Origin: Bicyclus anynana
Lineage: Eukaryota > Arthropoda > Insecta > Lepidoptera > Nymphalidae
Reading direction: 5' to 3'
NCBI RefSeq assembly: GCF_947172395.1
Contig: NC_069083.1
Coordinates: 15,780,501-15,844,500, forward strand
Length of the DNA stretch: 64,000 nucleotides
Part shown: piece by piece, positions 1 through 11,637 of the stretch
How positions within the stretch are numbered: the first letter of the stretch is position 1
Layout: every line of letters starts with the position of its first letter
Made by a program: the position numbers and the translations under genes
Notes under the pieces: generated by a model
The model's input: the letters and a program-made list of their open reading frames with translations, nothing else
Databases searched by the model: none
Told to the model about the DNA's origin: nothing

Positions 1-1
1 G

Positions 2-3000
2 GCGACACTACAGTTGGGCAAGGTGCCTCTGGCCTTGGATCTGTTCACGCGCATGAAACAGCTAGGAATGCCCGTACGACCGCACTACTTCTGGCCCATT
101 CTGTTGCATACTTCTAAAACTTATGGAGAGAAAGGTATGTATATCTATTGTAGGAAATAGTAGTCAGCGACGGATATGACGTCGCTCGATCTCGTGTTGG
201 CTCTTGCCCACGCTAGGCGACGCGACTTGTTTCCGTAAAGAGTAGGGAGTTAGAGATGGGTAGCGATCGGTTGGCGGGAACGACTTGCGATATAAGGTGC
301 CCGTCGAACGGTCGGTTTCATTAAGCTCGTGGCGTTCGAGCCGTTCACATTTCTTGTTGTGTAGGGGAGTGTCTGTTAACAGTCAAAGGATCCTTTAACC
401 CTACACACAGCGTTCACAAGTGCGTAGCTCCACTCAAGGTCATACTCTGCCATTCAAGGGTTATTATTATTGTTTTGAATACAGTTTGATTTGTTAAGTA
501 AATTGTCCTGACAATTTACTTTTGAAGCTTCTGCTAAAACTATATTAATATTATAAAAACATAGTATGTGGTATTGTAGGGGATAATCTCTGGATCTACT
601 AAACCAATTTTGAAAACTCTTTGCCACTAGAAAGCCATATAATTTGTTAGTGTCTTAGGCTATATTTTATCCCTGTGTTCCCACAGGAAGGGGAAGTACG
701 TGGGTGAAACCGCGGGGCGTCAGCTAGTTTTTAAATATTACTATTTCAACATCTAGACCTGACATAATTATTTTATTTCCTGCTTGCTTCTATACCTAGA
801 ATAGCAGCAATTTCCATATTATAGCTTCGCAACTACGTTCGTAACACTCCCGATGTTGCGCGCGGGGCGGGGGGTGTTAAGCGATGAATGAAAAACTCAC
901 GACTGATGCACGTCACTTCCCCGCACGCACGATTTCACACCTGCGCAGTCTTTCCCCCTGTCGCCCGCATATCATGTGAGTGTTATCAACGAACTTGCCA
1001 GACTATAGAATGGCTATCCATGATGTTTTGCATCATATTAACTTTGACTGGGTATTATATATAATTCATTTTCGGATTAATAGCTCTCTCTTTCAAGAGA
1101 GAGCCAAAGTTATCTCATTATGTCATAGCCTTCTGATAATGCTTTTTTTTTACCAAATTAGGTATTATGAACACCCTCTCTACAATGGTCACGATGGACA
1201 TAAAACCAGACTACGACACAATAATGGACTACACACTCCCTCACGTTAGTTTCTCGTCACCCCAGAACTTGATGAAGAAGTTCCTCGAAACGGGCATAGT
1301 TGTGAGCACTGTGCTCACACCAATGATGGTTACCCTACTAAATTCAGGACAAGTTAGAGCGGCAAGTGAGATTTGTGAGTATTATTTGGTAATAAATATT
1401 ATACTGGTCATTATTGGCGTTGTCTTGCAAGTCATTTTTCAGTTCATCAATCTATTGTAAATGCCATAAACATTACGGTGTTTATTTTAAAATCATCTTA
1501 AAATGTACATTAAACGTTTTCACAGGCCTAAACATAGGGCTATGAAATGTTAGAGTTTTCCTATAAGAAATTCTCAGTAGCATTCTGGAATTTGGTGTTA
1601 CTGGTGTTACACCTAATTAACTCAGTTCTTTTCGCTATACATATAAGCAAGCGTTTGGTTGCGATTACGCCTGATGGTAAGCAGTGATGCAGTCTATGGT
1701 GGAACATGTTTACATATGAGACACCTGTTCAATCTTCGTCATTTAGATACAGAAATTCATACTGTACATTGTAGGTTGTAGGGAAAACATTAGCTGGCTT
1801 GAAGAAGTTAGAAGAGTTGACTTGCTAAGCTGTCGGTCATTTCTACAATCTAATACGATTATTACACAGTCAAAACATCATAACATGAGCCTATAACCTG
1901 TATAGAGATGTGTGATACTAAACTTTGAATCCCCTGGCCACGGTCGACAGGAAATCTTTGCCTTACTGTAAAAATAGGCAGTTAATGGTGAATTGAGCTG
2001 TGCCTTAGGGGAAAATATCATTTTCAATGAAACAATACATTATTAGTATATTGATAGGATATTAGATGAAGCCATTTCCACTTCGACTTAACCAAAGACA
2101 AAATATACTACAGAAAATATCTGAACCATTTTATATACATGTATACCTATACTAATATTATAAAGAGGTAAAGTTTGTCACAGCGGGCGATGGAACGAGC
2201 TATGTTAGGAGTATCTCTGCGTGATCGAATCAGAAATGAGGAGATTCGCAGAAGAACCAAAGTCACCGACATAGCTCAACGAGTTGCGAAGCTGAAGTGA
2301 CAATGGGCGGGGCACATAGTGCGAAGAGCCGATGGACGTTGGGGTCCCAAAGTGCTGGAATGGCGACCCCGCACTAGTAAGCGCAGTGTTGGCCGACCCC
2401 CCACCAGGTGGACTGACGACATCAAGCGAGTCGCAGGGATTCGCTGGATGCAGGTGGCTCAGTATCGTGATGTTTGGAAGTCCCTACAAAAGGCCTATGT
2501 CCTGCAGTGGACGTCCATCGGCTGATATGATGATGATGATGAAAGTTTGTGGTATTGTAGGGAGTAATCTCTGGATATACTAAATCGATTTTGAAAATTC
2601 TTTTATCACTTGAAACCAACATTATTATGTCAGGCTATATTTTAATTCCGTATTCTCACAGGAACGTCGGCTAGTATCCAATAATAACAAATATGGCATT
2701 CAATTATATGTCAACAGGTGAACTGTTCCAAGGGAAAATAGACGCTGAAGTAGTTATACAGCCCTTAATAAAAGGTTACCTCACAAGCAATGACCTCAAA
2801 TCGACCGTCCACATATTGGAGGACATGACTGCTAAATCATCTGACAAAAGCAAAGATTGGATCGGAAGATTTCTATGTGGTTTTATGAGACATAGCAGAA
2901 TAAAGGAGGATTTATCGGACTTGCTCAATATTGCTAACGTAAGATTTTAAAGTATTACATTTAATTGCAGTTATAAATTAAGTGGTCCGCCATATTGGAT

Positions 3001-6000
3001 TTATAATGACGTCACTTAGCTAATCATATCATTGTCTAGTGAATTAAAACATAATTTCATAATAATTTCTCTTTTATCAGCACTATTTTCGCCTACATTA
3101 TCTATAACAGTAAATAATAATTATGTACATGTTACACCATTAAGTGTACTTTTAAGTTTAATCGTACTATCAAAATATGCAGCGCCATATCGAATAAAGA
3201 TTATGTATTGTTTATTTGCGACTAAAATGTTGTGAGCGCCATGAATTACGTGGTGCTTATGCGTTACGCTGAACATATCAAGAAACTATGAAGTGCGGCG
3301 ATATCGCCACAGTTGAACGCAAGGCAGTAGTGATGAGTTTTGTGTTTTCTAATAGTGCATATTGACTCAATGTATGAAAGTGAACAAATATTATGACCTA
3401 ACTAAAGATGGCTTTGTGGTTAATTTGTATGCCGTAGAAGTAGTTTCGAGAGGATTACCAGCAAAGTTTCTCTATAACTTGCTTAAAGACCCTGGCCTCT
3501 CTAGAACGGCAGCAAGTTTTATATCAGAAAGGGTATCCAAAGCTGTAGTAAGATCTTACCAAATTTGTCTAGGCAGGGTGAACAACACAAGCAGAGAAGG
3601 GGAGTGTTAGTTACCTGTCTGTCCTTAACCCTACACCATTGGTGACAAGTCCGGGAATCTGCTCGGGGTTTTTCTCTCTGCAACATGATGGATCCGGCAC
3701 CCGCACGGTGAATCCATGGAATGCTAAGATATTTCACCAGCTAACTTCTCTATAATGCTGTTTATAAATTTTAGGCTCTACAATCAACTTCGCTTAAAAT
3801 ATCAATGGCAGCCGTAGACTATTGTATGTCAAAGGTCCCCCAACATCACAACGAGGATCTTGTACAGAGTCTCAAAGATGCTTTAATTAATATCACGGAT
3901 GAGAGATTAATCGACGATGGAGATATGTTTGTTCAGCAGATGCCGCATCCTGTAAGTATTTATTTATTTATTGTTTTGATATTATATAGTTCGACAAAAT
4001 ATCGAAAATCGCTTGACGTACAAACATGAAAATGGGCAGAGAGGTCGTTTATAGTTAGTAGACGTTTGCTATAGCTTGCGAAGTTCGTTGTTGACACTCC
4101 CGTGATATGCGGGTGGCGGGGGGATTAAAAAGGCCTTAGAGTGGACGAAGATAACGTCCGCTATTTATAAATTAAATCGTCCCCTTGCGACCCCAAAATT
4201 TATCAGTTGTGTTTATAATCTGAAGGTTTGTTGCTCTAGTATTACACACCAACGCGCTGATAATATTAATAGCAGCCTCTTACTCCGTTTTCCTCATTTC
4301 TAAATTTTAAATTGAGTGTTATTGATTTATTTTTTACAAATGTACTTATTATCTAGTGTTAGTTATAATGTGAAAGTGTTTAACTTAAATCTAAATTATT
4401 TAGGATACCCCATAATATATGTATATTGGCGTATAGGCACATAGGTTGGTGTACCCCATTTTGGGTATAGGCCTCCCCTAACCTTTTACATCATTCCCTT
4501 CATCATTCCCTTCATCCTTGCCTTGATCAATCCAATTTCCCCCTACCGCTTGAACGATGTCGTCTACCGCCTTCTCTTTTACGTCCGTCTACAATCTACT
4601 GTCAAATGCTTGTCTGTACGCTTTACCACTGTATCTAAAGGCAAACAAACTTCCAAAAGTAGACAAACTATAACTGTTTGTGTGACTTTGTTGGACAGAA
4701 ACAAATGAACGAAGCCGCTCTCAAAGCCCACTTGGTAGAGCTAGAAGCGAAGGGCATGAACACTCGCGGAGTTTTACGAAAATTGCTTCAGGAGTATTGC
4801 AAAGATGGCAACCTGCCTGCCGCCAGGGAGATCGTTGAAAAATGCGAGAAAGAAGGCGTAAGTACAAACAACTCCTTCAGTAGTTAACAAGTTATCCTTA
4901 TAGTTTCGTCATGCCCGTCTATCCGTACTAGAAAGCTATAGTTTTTTTTAATGTTTATGTCTGTTATTTAATTTGTTATTTATTTAGGATAAGAAATAAA
5001 TTAATTTTGTTAGGCCGCAATTTTATTAGGTAATTGATTAATTTTTTTACTAACCCATTTAGACCTGAAACTATTTTTTTTTGTAAAATTAGTGTTTTTG
5101 TCCAATTTAATTACATCATAGAGCATAAAAATACAATTCCATAGAGGACCTAGAAAAGGCCGTATCCTATGTGATACAGTCAGTAGGCTTAAACGTATGC
5201 ATTGAGTACAATGTCTTTATTCATATTACATGAAATATTATTATTTTTTGGTGCATTATAAAAGAAAACAGTCCTACATTGCACTTTTTCCATCTTACTG
5301 GACAAAATCTAGATCTAGGTGTTTTATTTTGCAGTTTTTTTAAGACACGGTGTTCTTTCTCATCAAACTTGACAACCATAGATTGTGATAATGTTTTTTT
5401 TGGAATAAATTTTTAATTTCAGGTGCACTTATCAGCCGGTATGAAGGCATCTATATTCGACTTGCACGTAAAGATGGGAGAGATAGATTTAGCTGAAATA
5501 GCTCTCGCGGATTTGAACAAAACTTCACCGAACTTCACTTTAGATGAGTTTAAAGTCATAGACTTCGCCACTCTGATGGTTTATAGGAAACAAATTGGAA
5601 AAGCCTTTGATTTAATTAATGAACAGTCTAAGAGGAGGTATGGATTTCGAAGTAATATTTCTTGTAAATGAAGTGTATAGAAATAAATATAAGAACTTGA
5701 GAAAATGGACGCCAGCGTTTTTGACGTTTGGAAAATTTGAAAAAATACGTGATATTTAAATTAAGTTTTTTGACGTGACAACGTCTTATAGTTCGGTGGA
5801 GCCGGCTGCACACTCTAAAAATATTGACGTTATGCGTCTTTCCATCGATCTAGGGTTGCCAACTTTTTTTACAAGAACTCAAGTATATTCTGGTCTATGA
5901 AGATTATTAAACAGTATTTTAGAAAAACGAACATTTTCTTTTGAAAAATCCAACCATTCCATCAGTATTTTCTTATGACGTTGTCACGTTGAACTATCGT

Positions 6001-9000
6001 CAATAAAACGACTTTACAGACAACCGATTTTTTAGAAATCCGTAACTTTTATTAATTGATATCGATCCATGTACTACATGAAATTATTATTGTTTTTATT
6101 AAAACGGATATGAGTGAACTACCCCATTAAAAAAGATGTATGTCCTTACAGACGGGTTTCAGGCGGTAGAGCGATATCCATGAACTGCTGGCGACTGCTA
6201 GATGCGCTCGCCGCCCAGGGTTCGCCCGCTGATACCAAACGCATGCTCGAATTGCTGACTACCCTCCGATATTGTAAACCATCCAACACGCTACTCGGTC
6301 CATTAGTTCGAGCACATTTGAAAAAGTAAGTCTTTATCATCAGCAGTCCACAGCAGGGCCACAAGCAGAGACCCGCTGGTGTGGAAATAGGTGAACTTTT
6401 GAAATTTGGAGACAAGGGATCTCGTGAACTGACCTTGGATCACTAATTGATCTAATAAATCTTGATAAATGGCTAATTTTCTTGTGAAGCAGCAAATCTC
6501 AGAGGGCTGCTAGGCGTCTTCGACAGCTCATAGAAAGCCCACCAATATACACACAACACATATTATAGTTAATAGTAAATCACTGATTTAGAAATATTTA
6601 AGAAGCGCGCGAGCCAATTATGCGTAATTATCACGCGGCGTACATTAATTGACTGATTCAATCGAGCGTCTTGCGTTGCGGGTTGCAATTGTCTCTCTCT
6701 CACGAGAATAAGGAATGGAAAAGATAGGAGAAGAAGGGAGACAAGTATATATCTGTAAGGTGTTAAATGTATGGCGTTAACACCCGCCACGCCCCAATAC
6801 GGGTTAGCCATAGAACTCTTCAACTCGGGAAGGAATCATCACTGTATCAATTCAAGCCGTCCATTATTCTTTGTATGAAACTATTTTTTTTTATTCTTTA
6901 CTAGTGATGGTGCAATCTAAGACAAACACAGACAAGTGACAACGACGCTGTGCGATAACGATGCAACATATTGCAACCTAATGGGGCATTGCTCTAACGT
7001 GTGTGTTTTAAGGCTACTTATGATAAAGATCTTGATGTTTCAGTGGCAATTTCGAAAACGCAGTACAAGAGTTCGTGCGTTTAGCGGAGAAGTATAACAA
7101 GACTCCGCTAAAGCACGAGCTACTGTGCAAAGTGCTGAAAGCCATGAGCGAAGGCAAAGACGAGGAAACGTTCATAGTGAACGAGCGCACCAACGGGCGG
7201 CTCAACAAGCTGGTGCAGACCATACTGAGCGTCGACAAGCGGGTGCACGGAGCGGGTGACGTACATGTAAGTATAATTCCTTGGGCCCATGAACAAAATA
7301 TTTATTCATGACCAATTCCGAGAAAGAGAACTGTCGAATCCAGCTCGGCTGGGCAGCGTTCGAGAAATTCCGCGATTTTTTTACGTCCAAAATTCCTCAG
7401 TGTCTGAAGACTAAAGTCTTCGAACGGTGCATGTTGCCAGATGACCTAGGGATCTGAGACTTGGCTGCTAACTATAGGCCTCAGTATAAGGCTCAAAGTT
7501 ATTCAGCTGGCAATGGATACTTTGTGTAGGTATGTGATATTTATGGTGAATCGAGCTAAGCTATGAAAGTAGCAAATCATGGTTCGCCTTCGCACCATAG
7601 TGTTCCTTCCAAGCCATCATTCATACTTCGGTGCGACCGATATCGAATAAGTCCCATGGAAATTATCCAAATGAGTCTTTTAAGCTTGTCTCCTATGAAA
7701 GAGACTTCCCAGGGGCAGGACAGTGGCTGGGTGATCTACCGCGTGGTGTACTGGTGTGTTTCCCTCCACTTTGTCCACAACTATCTGAGTTTCTCAGTCT
7801 CAGTTTGTGGAAAGGTGGCAGAGATTATGACCAAAGTAACTCGGAATTAATAAGTATACCAAATTACAGCTTTCTAGTAGTAGAATTCTCTAGGAATTTC
7901 CTACACTGCGCTTCTTTCATTAAATTTTTCACGTGGACGTGGAATAATCGAATTCAGGCGGATGCCGCTTGTATAGTAGTCGATCCTGCCTTCCGCCAGT
8001 GTCGACTACTATCCTTAGGGATTTCCAAAAAACACCAAGATCATTCCAAAAACAAAAGTAAAAATTCCCCTTAAATTCCAGTTAACCCTCATAGCAGCGT
8101 TAGCAGATGTGGGTTACAAGAAGACACTGAGGAAACTTCTCCTAGACCCGACGGTCAAGTTCCACCCCGACGCGCTGATGCGTCACTGCGAACGGTTCGC
8201 GGACGAGAAGAAAGTCGACGCTTTGGAAGCTATCGCCGAATGCGCCAAGAACTTGAGGCAATTCAACGTTGAGGAGATTTATAACATGATTTTGGAAGTA
8301 TACCGTAAGTACAGGAAATATGTAACAATTCAAACAAATTGACAACGTTATGAAACAATTATTATTAATTAAAGATTATTTCACCGCGTCTAGTTGCCTT
8401 GTCTGGTCTGGCTGACCAGAAGGGCTGGCTCATTTTTTGCGCAAAGAATCTGTCTGGCTGTCCAATGAATGGTGAATAGGGAATAATTGATTAATTTAGC
8501 TATCCTCCACCAATACCTGACAAACCCAAGCAATTCTCTATGTGCGTTTCACTTAGAATTCGGAATATTCTACGGATATGTTGACTTTGGAATTATCAAT
8601 TGCGATCCAGATTTTATTGATGCATTCACTGCTAAATTATTATGGTGTATCGCAGAAAAAGAATCGCAATATAAATCAATTATTTTCTAAAATATTTTTT
8701 ATCCAATATTAATCCAGAAGATAAAATCGCAACAAAATGTGGCAGCGTCAAATAAAAATTATCTCAATGGTGCATTTTTTTTTCGTTTAGTGAGTTTTGT
8801 TCCATTTATGACAAACTAATTCAGTGTACTTATACTTAGGAGTCATTGGGAAAATTGGATTTATCGACATAAAATGCAAATCGAAGTAACCCCCAAATAT
8901 CTCATTTTAGAACGCGACGACAACTGCCAGGAAGCTCTCTCCCTGTGGTACAAAATGCAAGAAAACGAAATAGCTCCGTCACAAAAGTTCGTACGCGACC

Positions 9001-9098
9001 TATGCGCGGTGTGCAAGGCAAACAACAAGCAAGTACCCTCCGATATCGCCATACTCCTCGACAAACAAACTAAAGCTGTAGCTAAGAAAGCGTCATAG
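2..9098 (+). CDS. LRPPRC: LRPPRC / bicoid stability factor, C-terminal part (11 exons, 5'-partial)
   Basis: Exons seen: 2-134, 1162-1374, 2718-2938, 3356-3547, 3775-3951, 4699-4857, 5423-5637, 6152-6325, 7044-7266, 8082-8304 and 8911-9098 (TAG). All have AG/GT borders and matching phases, giving 705 residues; the start lies left of the window. The family is a mitochondrial pentatricopeptide protein that, with SLIRP, stabilises mitochondrial mRNAs and promotes their polyadenylation and translation. The identification rests on remembered human LRPPRC segments in the same order: a RPHYFWP block in the first exon, the repeat ending EYCKDGNLPAAREI, LLGPLVRAHLKNGNFENAV, and LWYKMQENEIAP near the end. 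Helix-turn-helix PPR repeats fill the protein and no other domain is visible. It ends where the human protein would continue for roughly 350 residues. Introns carry Helitron-like and RTE fragments. The gene converges on IFT74. Confident in family; the small exon 3356-3547 is the least certain border. Confidence 0.92.
541..729 (+). repeat. Helitron-like non-autonomous repeat in LRPPRC intron
   Basis: It begins near a TATTAATATTATAAA block and ends in a short GC-rich palindrome followed by CTAG before T. Related copies occur at 2146-2677 (split), 22602-22795, 49370-49563, 54395-54530 and 60240-60398. A CTAG end with a preceding hairpin and a T on the 3' side is what Helitrons show. The family name is inference. 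Confidence 0.6.
2146..2677 (+). repeat. Helitron-like repeat split by an RTE insertion
   Basis: The left part (2146-2178) and right part (2542-2677) belong to the same family as 541-729. The two halves are separated by an RTE 3' fragment and share the 9-bp duplication AAAGTTTGT (2170-2178 and 2542-2550). The right part ends in CTAG before T. Confidence 0.7.
2179..2541 (+). mobile_element. RTE-clade LINE, 3'-terminal fragment
   Basis: It encodes the last ~110 residues of the RTE polyprotein, with HIVRRADGRWGPKVLEWRP in frame, nearly identical to the larger minus-strand copy at 9683-11303. It ends in an (ATG)n tract, as lepidopteran RTE elements do. An in-frame TGA replaces a tryptophan codon around 2298. 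The insertion is flanked by a 9-bp target duplication and is severely 5'-truncated. Confidence 0.85.
4430..4640 (+). repeat. Low-complexity, probably repeat-derived stretch in LRPPRC intron
   Basis: It holds tandem TCATTCCCTTCATC-type units around 4489-4520, followed by a pyrimidine-rich stretch. It sits just before exon 4699-4857 and has no coding potential that fits the gene. It is probably part of a dispersed repeat. Confidence 0.35.
7308..7494 (+). mobile_element. RTE-clade LINE internal fragment in LRPPRC intron
   Basis: The translation matches the segment after the reverse transcriptase of the 9683-11303 copy, with degenerate forms of NRRIQLGWAAF, IPQCLKTKVFE and the end of the YGSETW block. 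Small indels break the frame. Unlike the larger copy, it keeps the tryptophan codon of SETW. No tail or target duplication was recognised. Confidence 0.8.
7563..8074 (+). other. Unexplained open frames in LRPPRC intron
   Basis: The intron between exons 7044-7266 and 8082-8304 keeps two overlapping frames open, one for about 147 codons (7631-8074) without an ATG start. The GC content is higher than in neighbouring introns. No known family is recognised. It may be an old mobile-element remnant. It cannot be part of LRPPRC because exons 7044-7266 and 8082-8304 join in phase across it. Confidence 0.3.
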
Positions 9099-9671
9099 AA
9101 ATAAGACTGGAAAATATTTTACACAGAAATATTTGCGGTTAGGGTATAATTTCATATATGTATTCAGTGAAGACTGCTCTAAACACAAGCACAATAGATT
9201 TTTTTTCGCCCCGCTTAGAAATATAGCTCCTAAATAGCGGAAAATTTGTAATTAGTCCCTAAAAGCTAAATGATTATTTTCCAAATTTCCCATTTTGAAT
9301 TGACTTCCTTAATAGTTATTATTTAAAGTAATTTTATTGAAAGGTATGTTTTATTGTGTGTGTGGATTGTATGCGTAATTTTTCAAGTGGTATCAATATT
9401 GTAAAAATGTTAGATGCAAATTGTTAATGATATCTGTGATATTATTTATTAATACACGTTTGTTAAATTAGTCTGTATTTCGTTTTATTTTGTCTATTTC
9501 AATAATTGTGCTCATTTCACCTTAAAACATATATAATATTCAAACATACTACCCTACAAAGGCGTCATCTTCAGTGAGCATAGATCATCGATCGAGCCGA
9601 TCCAAGGGTATCCCCCTATCCCTTTCATCTAGAAGGTTCTGGGTGTCAATAACTGGTTTGCCTTGGTTAGT
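9099..9671 (+). other. LRPPRC 3' UTR and intergenic spacer
   Basis: AT-rich sequence follows the LRPPRC stop. No canonical AATAAA is obvious; variant signals such as AATACA occur near 9450. The rest runs to the RTE target site at 9672. I see no other gene. Confidence 0.5.
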
Positions 9672-9682
9672 TTTAAATTAAT

Positions 9683-11303
9683 CATCATCATCATCATCAT
9701 CATATCAGCCGATGGACGTCCACTGCAGGACATAGGCCTTTTGTAGGGACTTCCAAACATCACGATACTGAGCCGCCTGCATCCAGCGAATCCCTGCGAC
9801 TCGCTTGATGTCGTCAGTCCACCTGGTGGGGGGTCGGCCAACACTGCGCTTACTAGTGCGGGGTCGCCATTCCAGCACTTTGGGACCCCAACGTCCATCG
9901 GCTCTTCGAACTATGTGCCCCGCCCATTGCCACTTCAGCTTCGCAACTCGTTGAGCTATGTCGGTGACTTTGGTTCTTCTGCGGATCTCCTCATTTCTGA
10001 TTCGATCACGCAGAGATACTCCTAACATAGCTCGTTCCATCGCCCGCTGTGTGACTCTAAGCCTTCTTATGAGGCCCATAGTTAGCGACTAAGTCTCGGA
10101 ACCATAGGTCATCACTGGCAACACGCACTGTTCGAAGACTTTTGTCTTCAGGCACTGAGGAATTTCGGACGAAAAGATGTCGCGAAGCTTCCCGAATGCA
10201 GCCCAGCCGAGTTGGATTCGACGGTTCACCTCTTTCTCGAAATTGGACCTACCTAACTGGATCATATGTCCTAGGTATATGTATTCGTCTACAATTTCGA
10301 GTGCAGCGTTCTCGACTATAACTGGGTGGAGCGATACATGAGCATTACACATTATTTTTGTTTTGCCCATGTTCATTTTTAGGCCCACCTGTTGAGAAAC
10401 GCTGCTGAGGTCATTGAGCATGGTACTAAGGTCATCCAGAGTCTGTGCCATGATGACTACATCATCCGCGAACCGCAGTTGAGTGATGTACTCGCCATTG
10501 ATGTTGATGCCAAGTCCGCTCCAGTCCAGAAGCTTAAAGACGTCTTCCAGTGCGGCGGTAAATAGCTTCGGAGAGATCACATCTCCCTGACGCACTCCTC
10601 GCTGCAACTGGATTGGCCTCGTAGTCTGATCCTGAATACGGACTGACATAGTGGCGTTTTCGTACAAGCACTTCAACGCTTGGATATACCTGTAATCAAT
10701 TCGGCATCTCTGCAATGACCTTAGCACAGCCCAGGTTTCCACCGAATCGAAGGCTTTCTCATAGTCCACAAACGCTAAGCAAAGTGGCTGGTTATACTCG
10801 TGAGTCTTCTGTATAACCTGCCGCAGCGTATGGATGTGGTCTATGGTACTAAAGCCTTTTCGGAAACCGGCTTGTTCGGGAGGCTGGAAGTCGTCAAACC
10901 TAATAGCGAGACGATTCGTAATGACTCTCGAGAACAATTTGTAAACATGGCTTAGCAGCGAGATGGGTCTGTAATTCTTCAGCAAGGTGTTGTCACCTTT
11001 TTTGAAGAACAGAACCACCACGCTCCTATGCCACGCCTCAGGCGTCGTGCCGTCGTGAATGACGGAATTGAACAATCGCTGAAGGACTTTAAGTATCGGT
11101 TTTCCACCCGCTTTCAGGAGTTCTGCTGTGATTCCGTCCTCACCTGGCGCCTTATTGTTCTTCAGGTGTTTGAGAGCCACACTAATCTCGTATAGGCTGA
11201 CGTCCGGGATATCTTCGGTATAGTGTCGGGTCAACTTGGCTCTGGGGTCTTTAGCCAAATTGGCAACAGGCTGCTGAGTAGTCGACGACTACTCAGCAGC
11301 CTG
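9683..11303 (-). mobile_element. RTE-clade LINE, 5'-truncated copy with 11-bp target duplication
   Basis: The insertion is bounded by TTTAAATTAAT at 9672-9682 and 11304-11314, a perfect 11-bp target duplication. The (ATG)n tail sits at the low-coordinate end, so the element reads on the minus strand. It retains the reverse transcriptase and C-terminal region but not the apurinic endonuclease. Its 5' junction carries a 41-nt perfect inverted repeat (11265-11305) made of the element's own first bases. It lies between the 3' ends of LRPPRC and IFT74, so it interrupts neither. Confidence 0.9.
9705..11258 (-). pseudogene. RTE reverse transcriptase ORF with one nonsense codon
   Basis: The reverse transcriptase motifs are present in order: NKAPGEDGITAELLK, YRPISLLS, QAGFRKGFSTIDHI, FVDYEKAFDSV, GVRQGDVISPKLF, LRFADDVV (the catalytic FADD) and LKMNMGKTKIM. 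The C-terminal block contains HIVRRADGRWGPKVLEW and ends DVWKSLQKAYVLQWTSIG. The frame is continuous except for one TAG at 10089-10091, where the fragment at 7308-7494 has TGG. The first residues have no ATG because the copy is 5'-truncated. The endonuclease is missing, so it is not autonomous. Confidence 0.88.
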
Positions 11304-11305
11304 TT
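11265..11305. repeat. 41-nt perfect inverted repeat at RTE 5' junction
   Basis: Two 20-nt arms around a single A at 11285 pair without mismatch. The inner arm is the RTE coding sequence reading TTQQPV; the outer arm is its reverse complement and overlaps the target duplication by two bases. Confidence 0.95.
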
Positions 11306-11637
11306 TAAATTAATAGAACAGTATTATAATTCCAGGCGCCAAAGTAGTTTCAGCGCCTTGCAAGAAAAAATCGGTTGAATATTTTTACTGACTTATAATA
11401 AATCAAATATCGTGCGATTTTATCCACACAGACATTATTTAAAGCTTGAGTATTTTTTCCAATGTTTTATTTTTAAAAGTTTCTAATTTTGAGGGAGTGC
11501 AGTCAAATCCAAAAAGGGTGTAGACTTGATCTCCGGCGTAGTAATTCCTACCATAGGCTTCGCTTAGCTGGTAAGGAAAGAAAAATAAAGGTTGTTGAAA
11601 ATACACGTACACTCTTTACTATATTTATACATCTTAT

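Noticed and set aside
2319..2622. Several short open frames on both strands
   Set aside because: All lie in the RTE 3' fragment or its antisense.
3408..3547. LRPPRC exon starting at the AG at 3406-3407
   Set aside because: It breaks phase with the preceding exon. The acceptor at 3354-3355 keeps phase and has a better pyrimidine tract.
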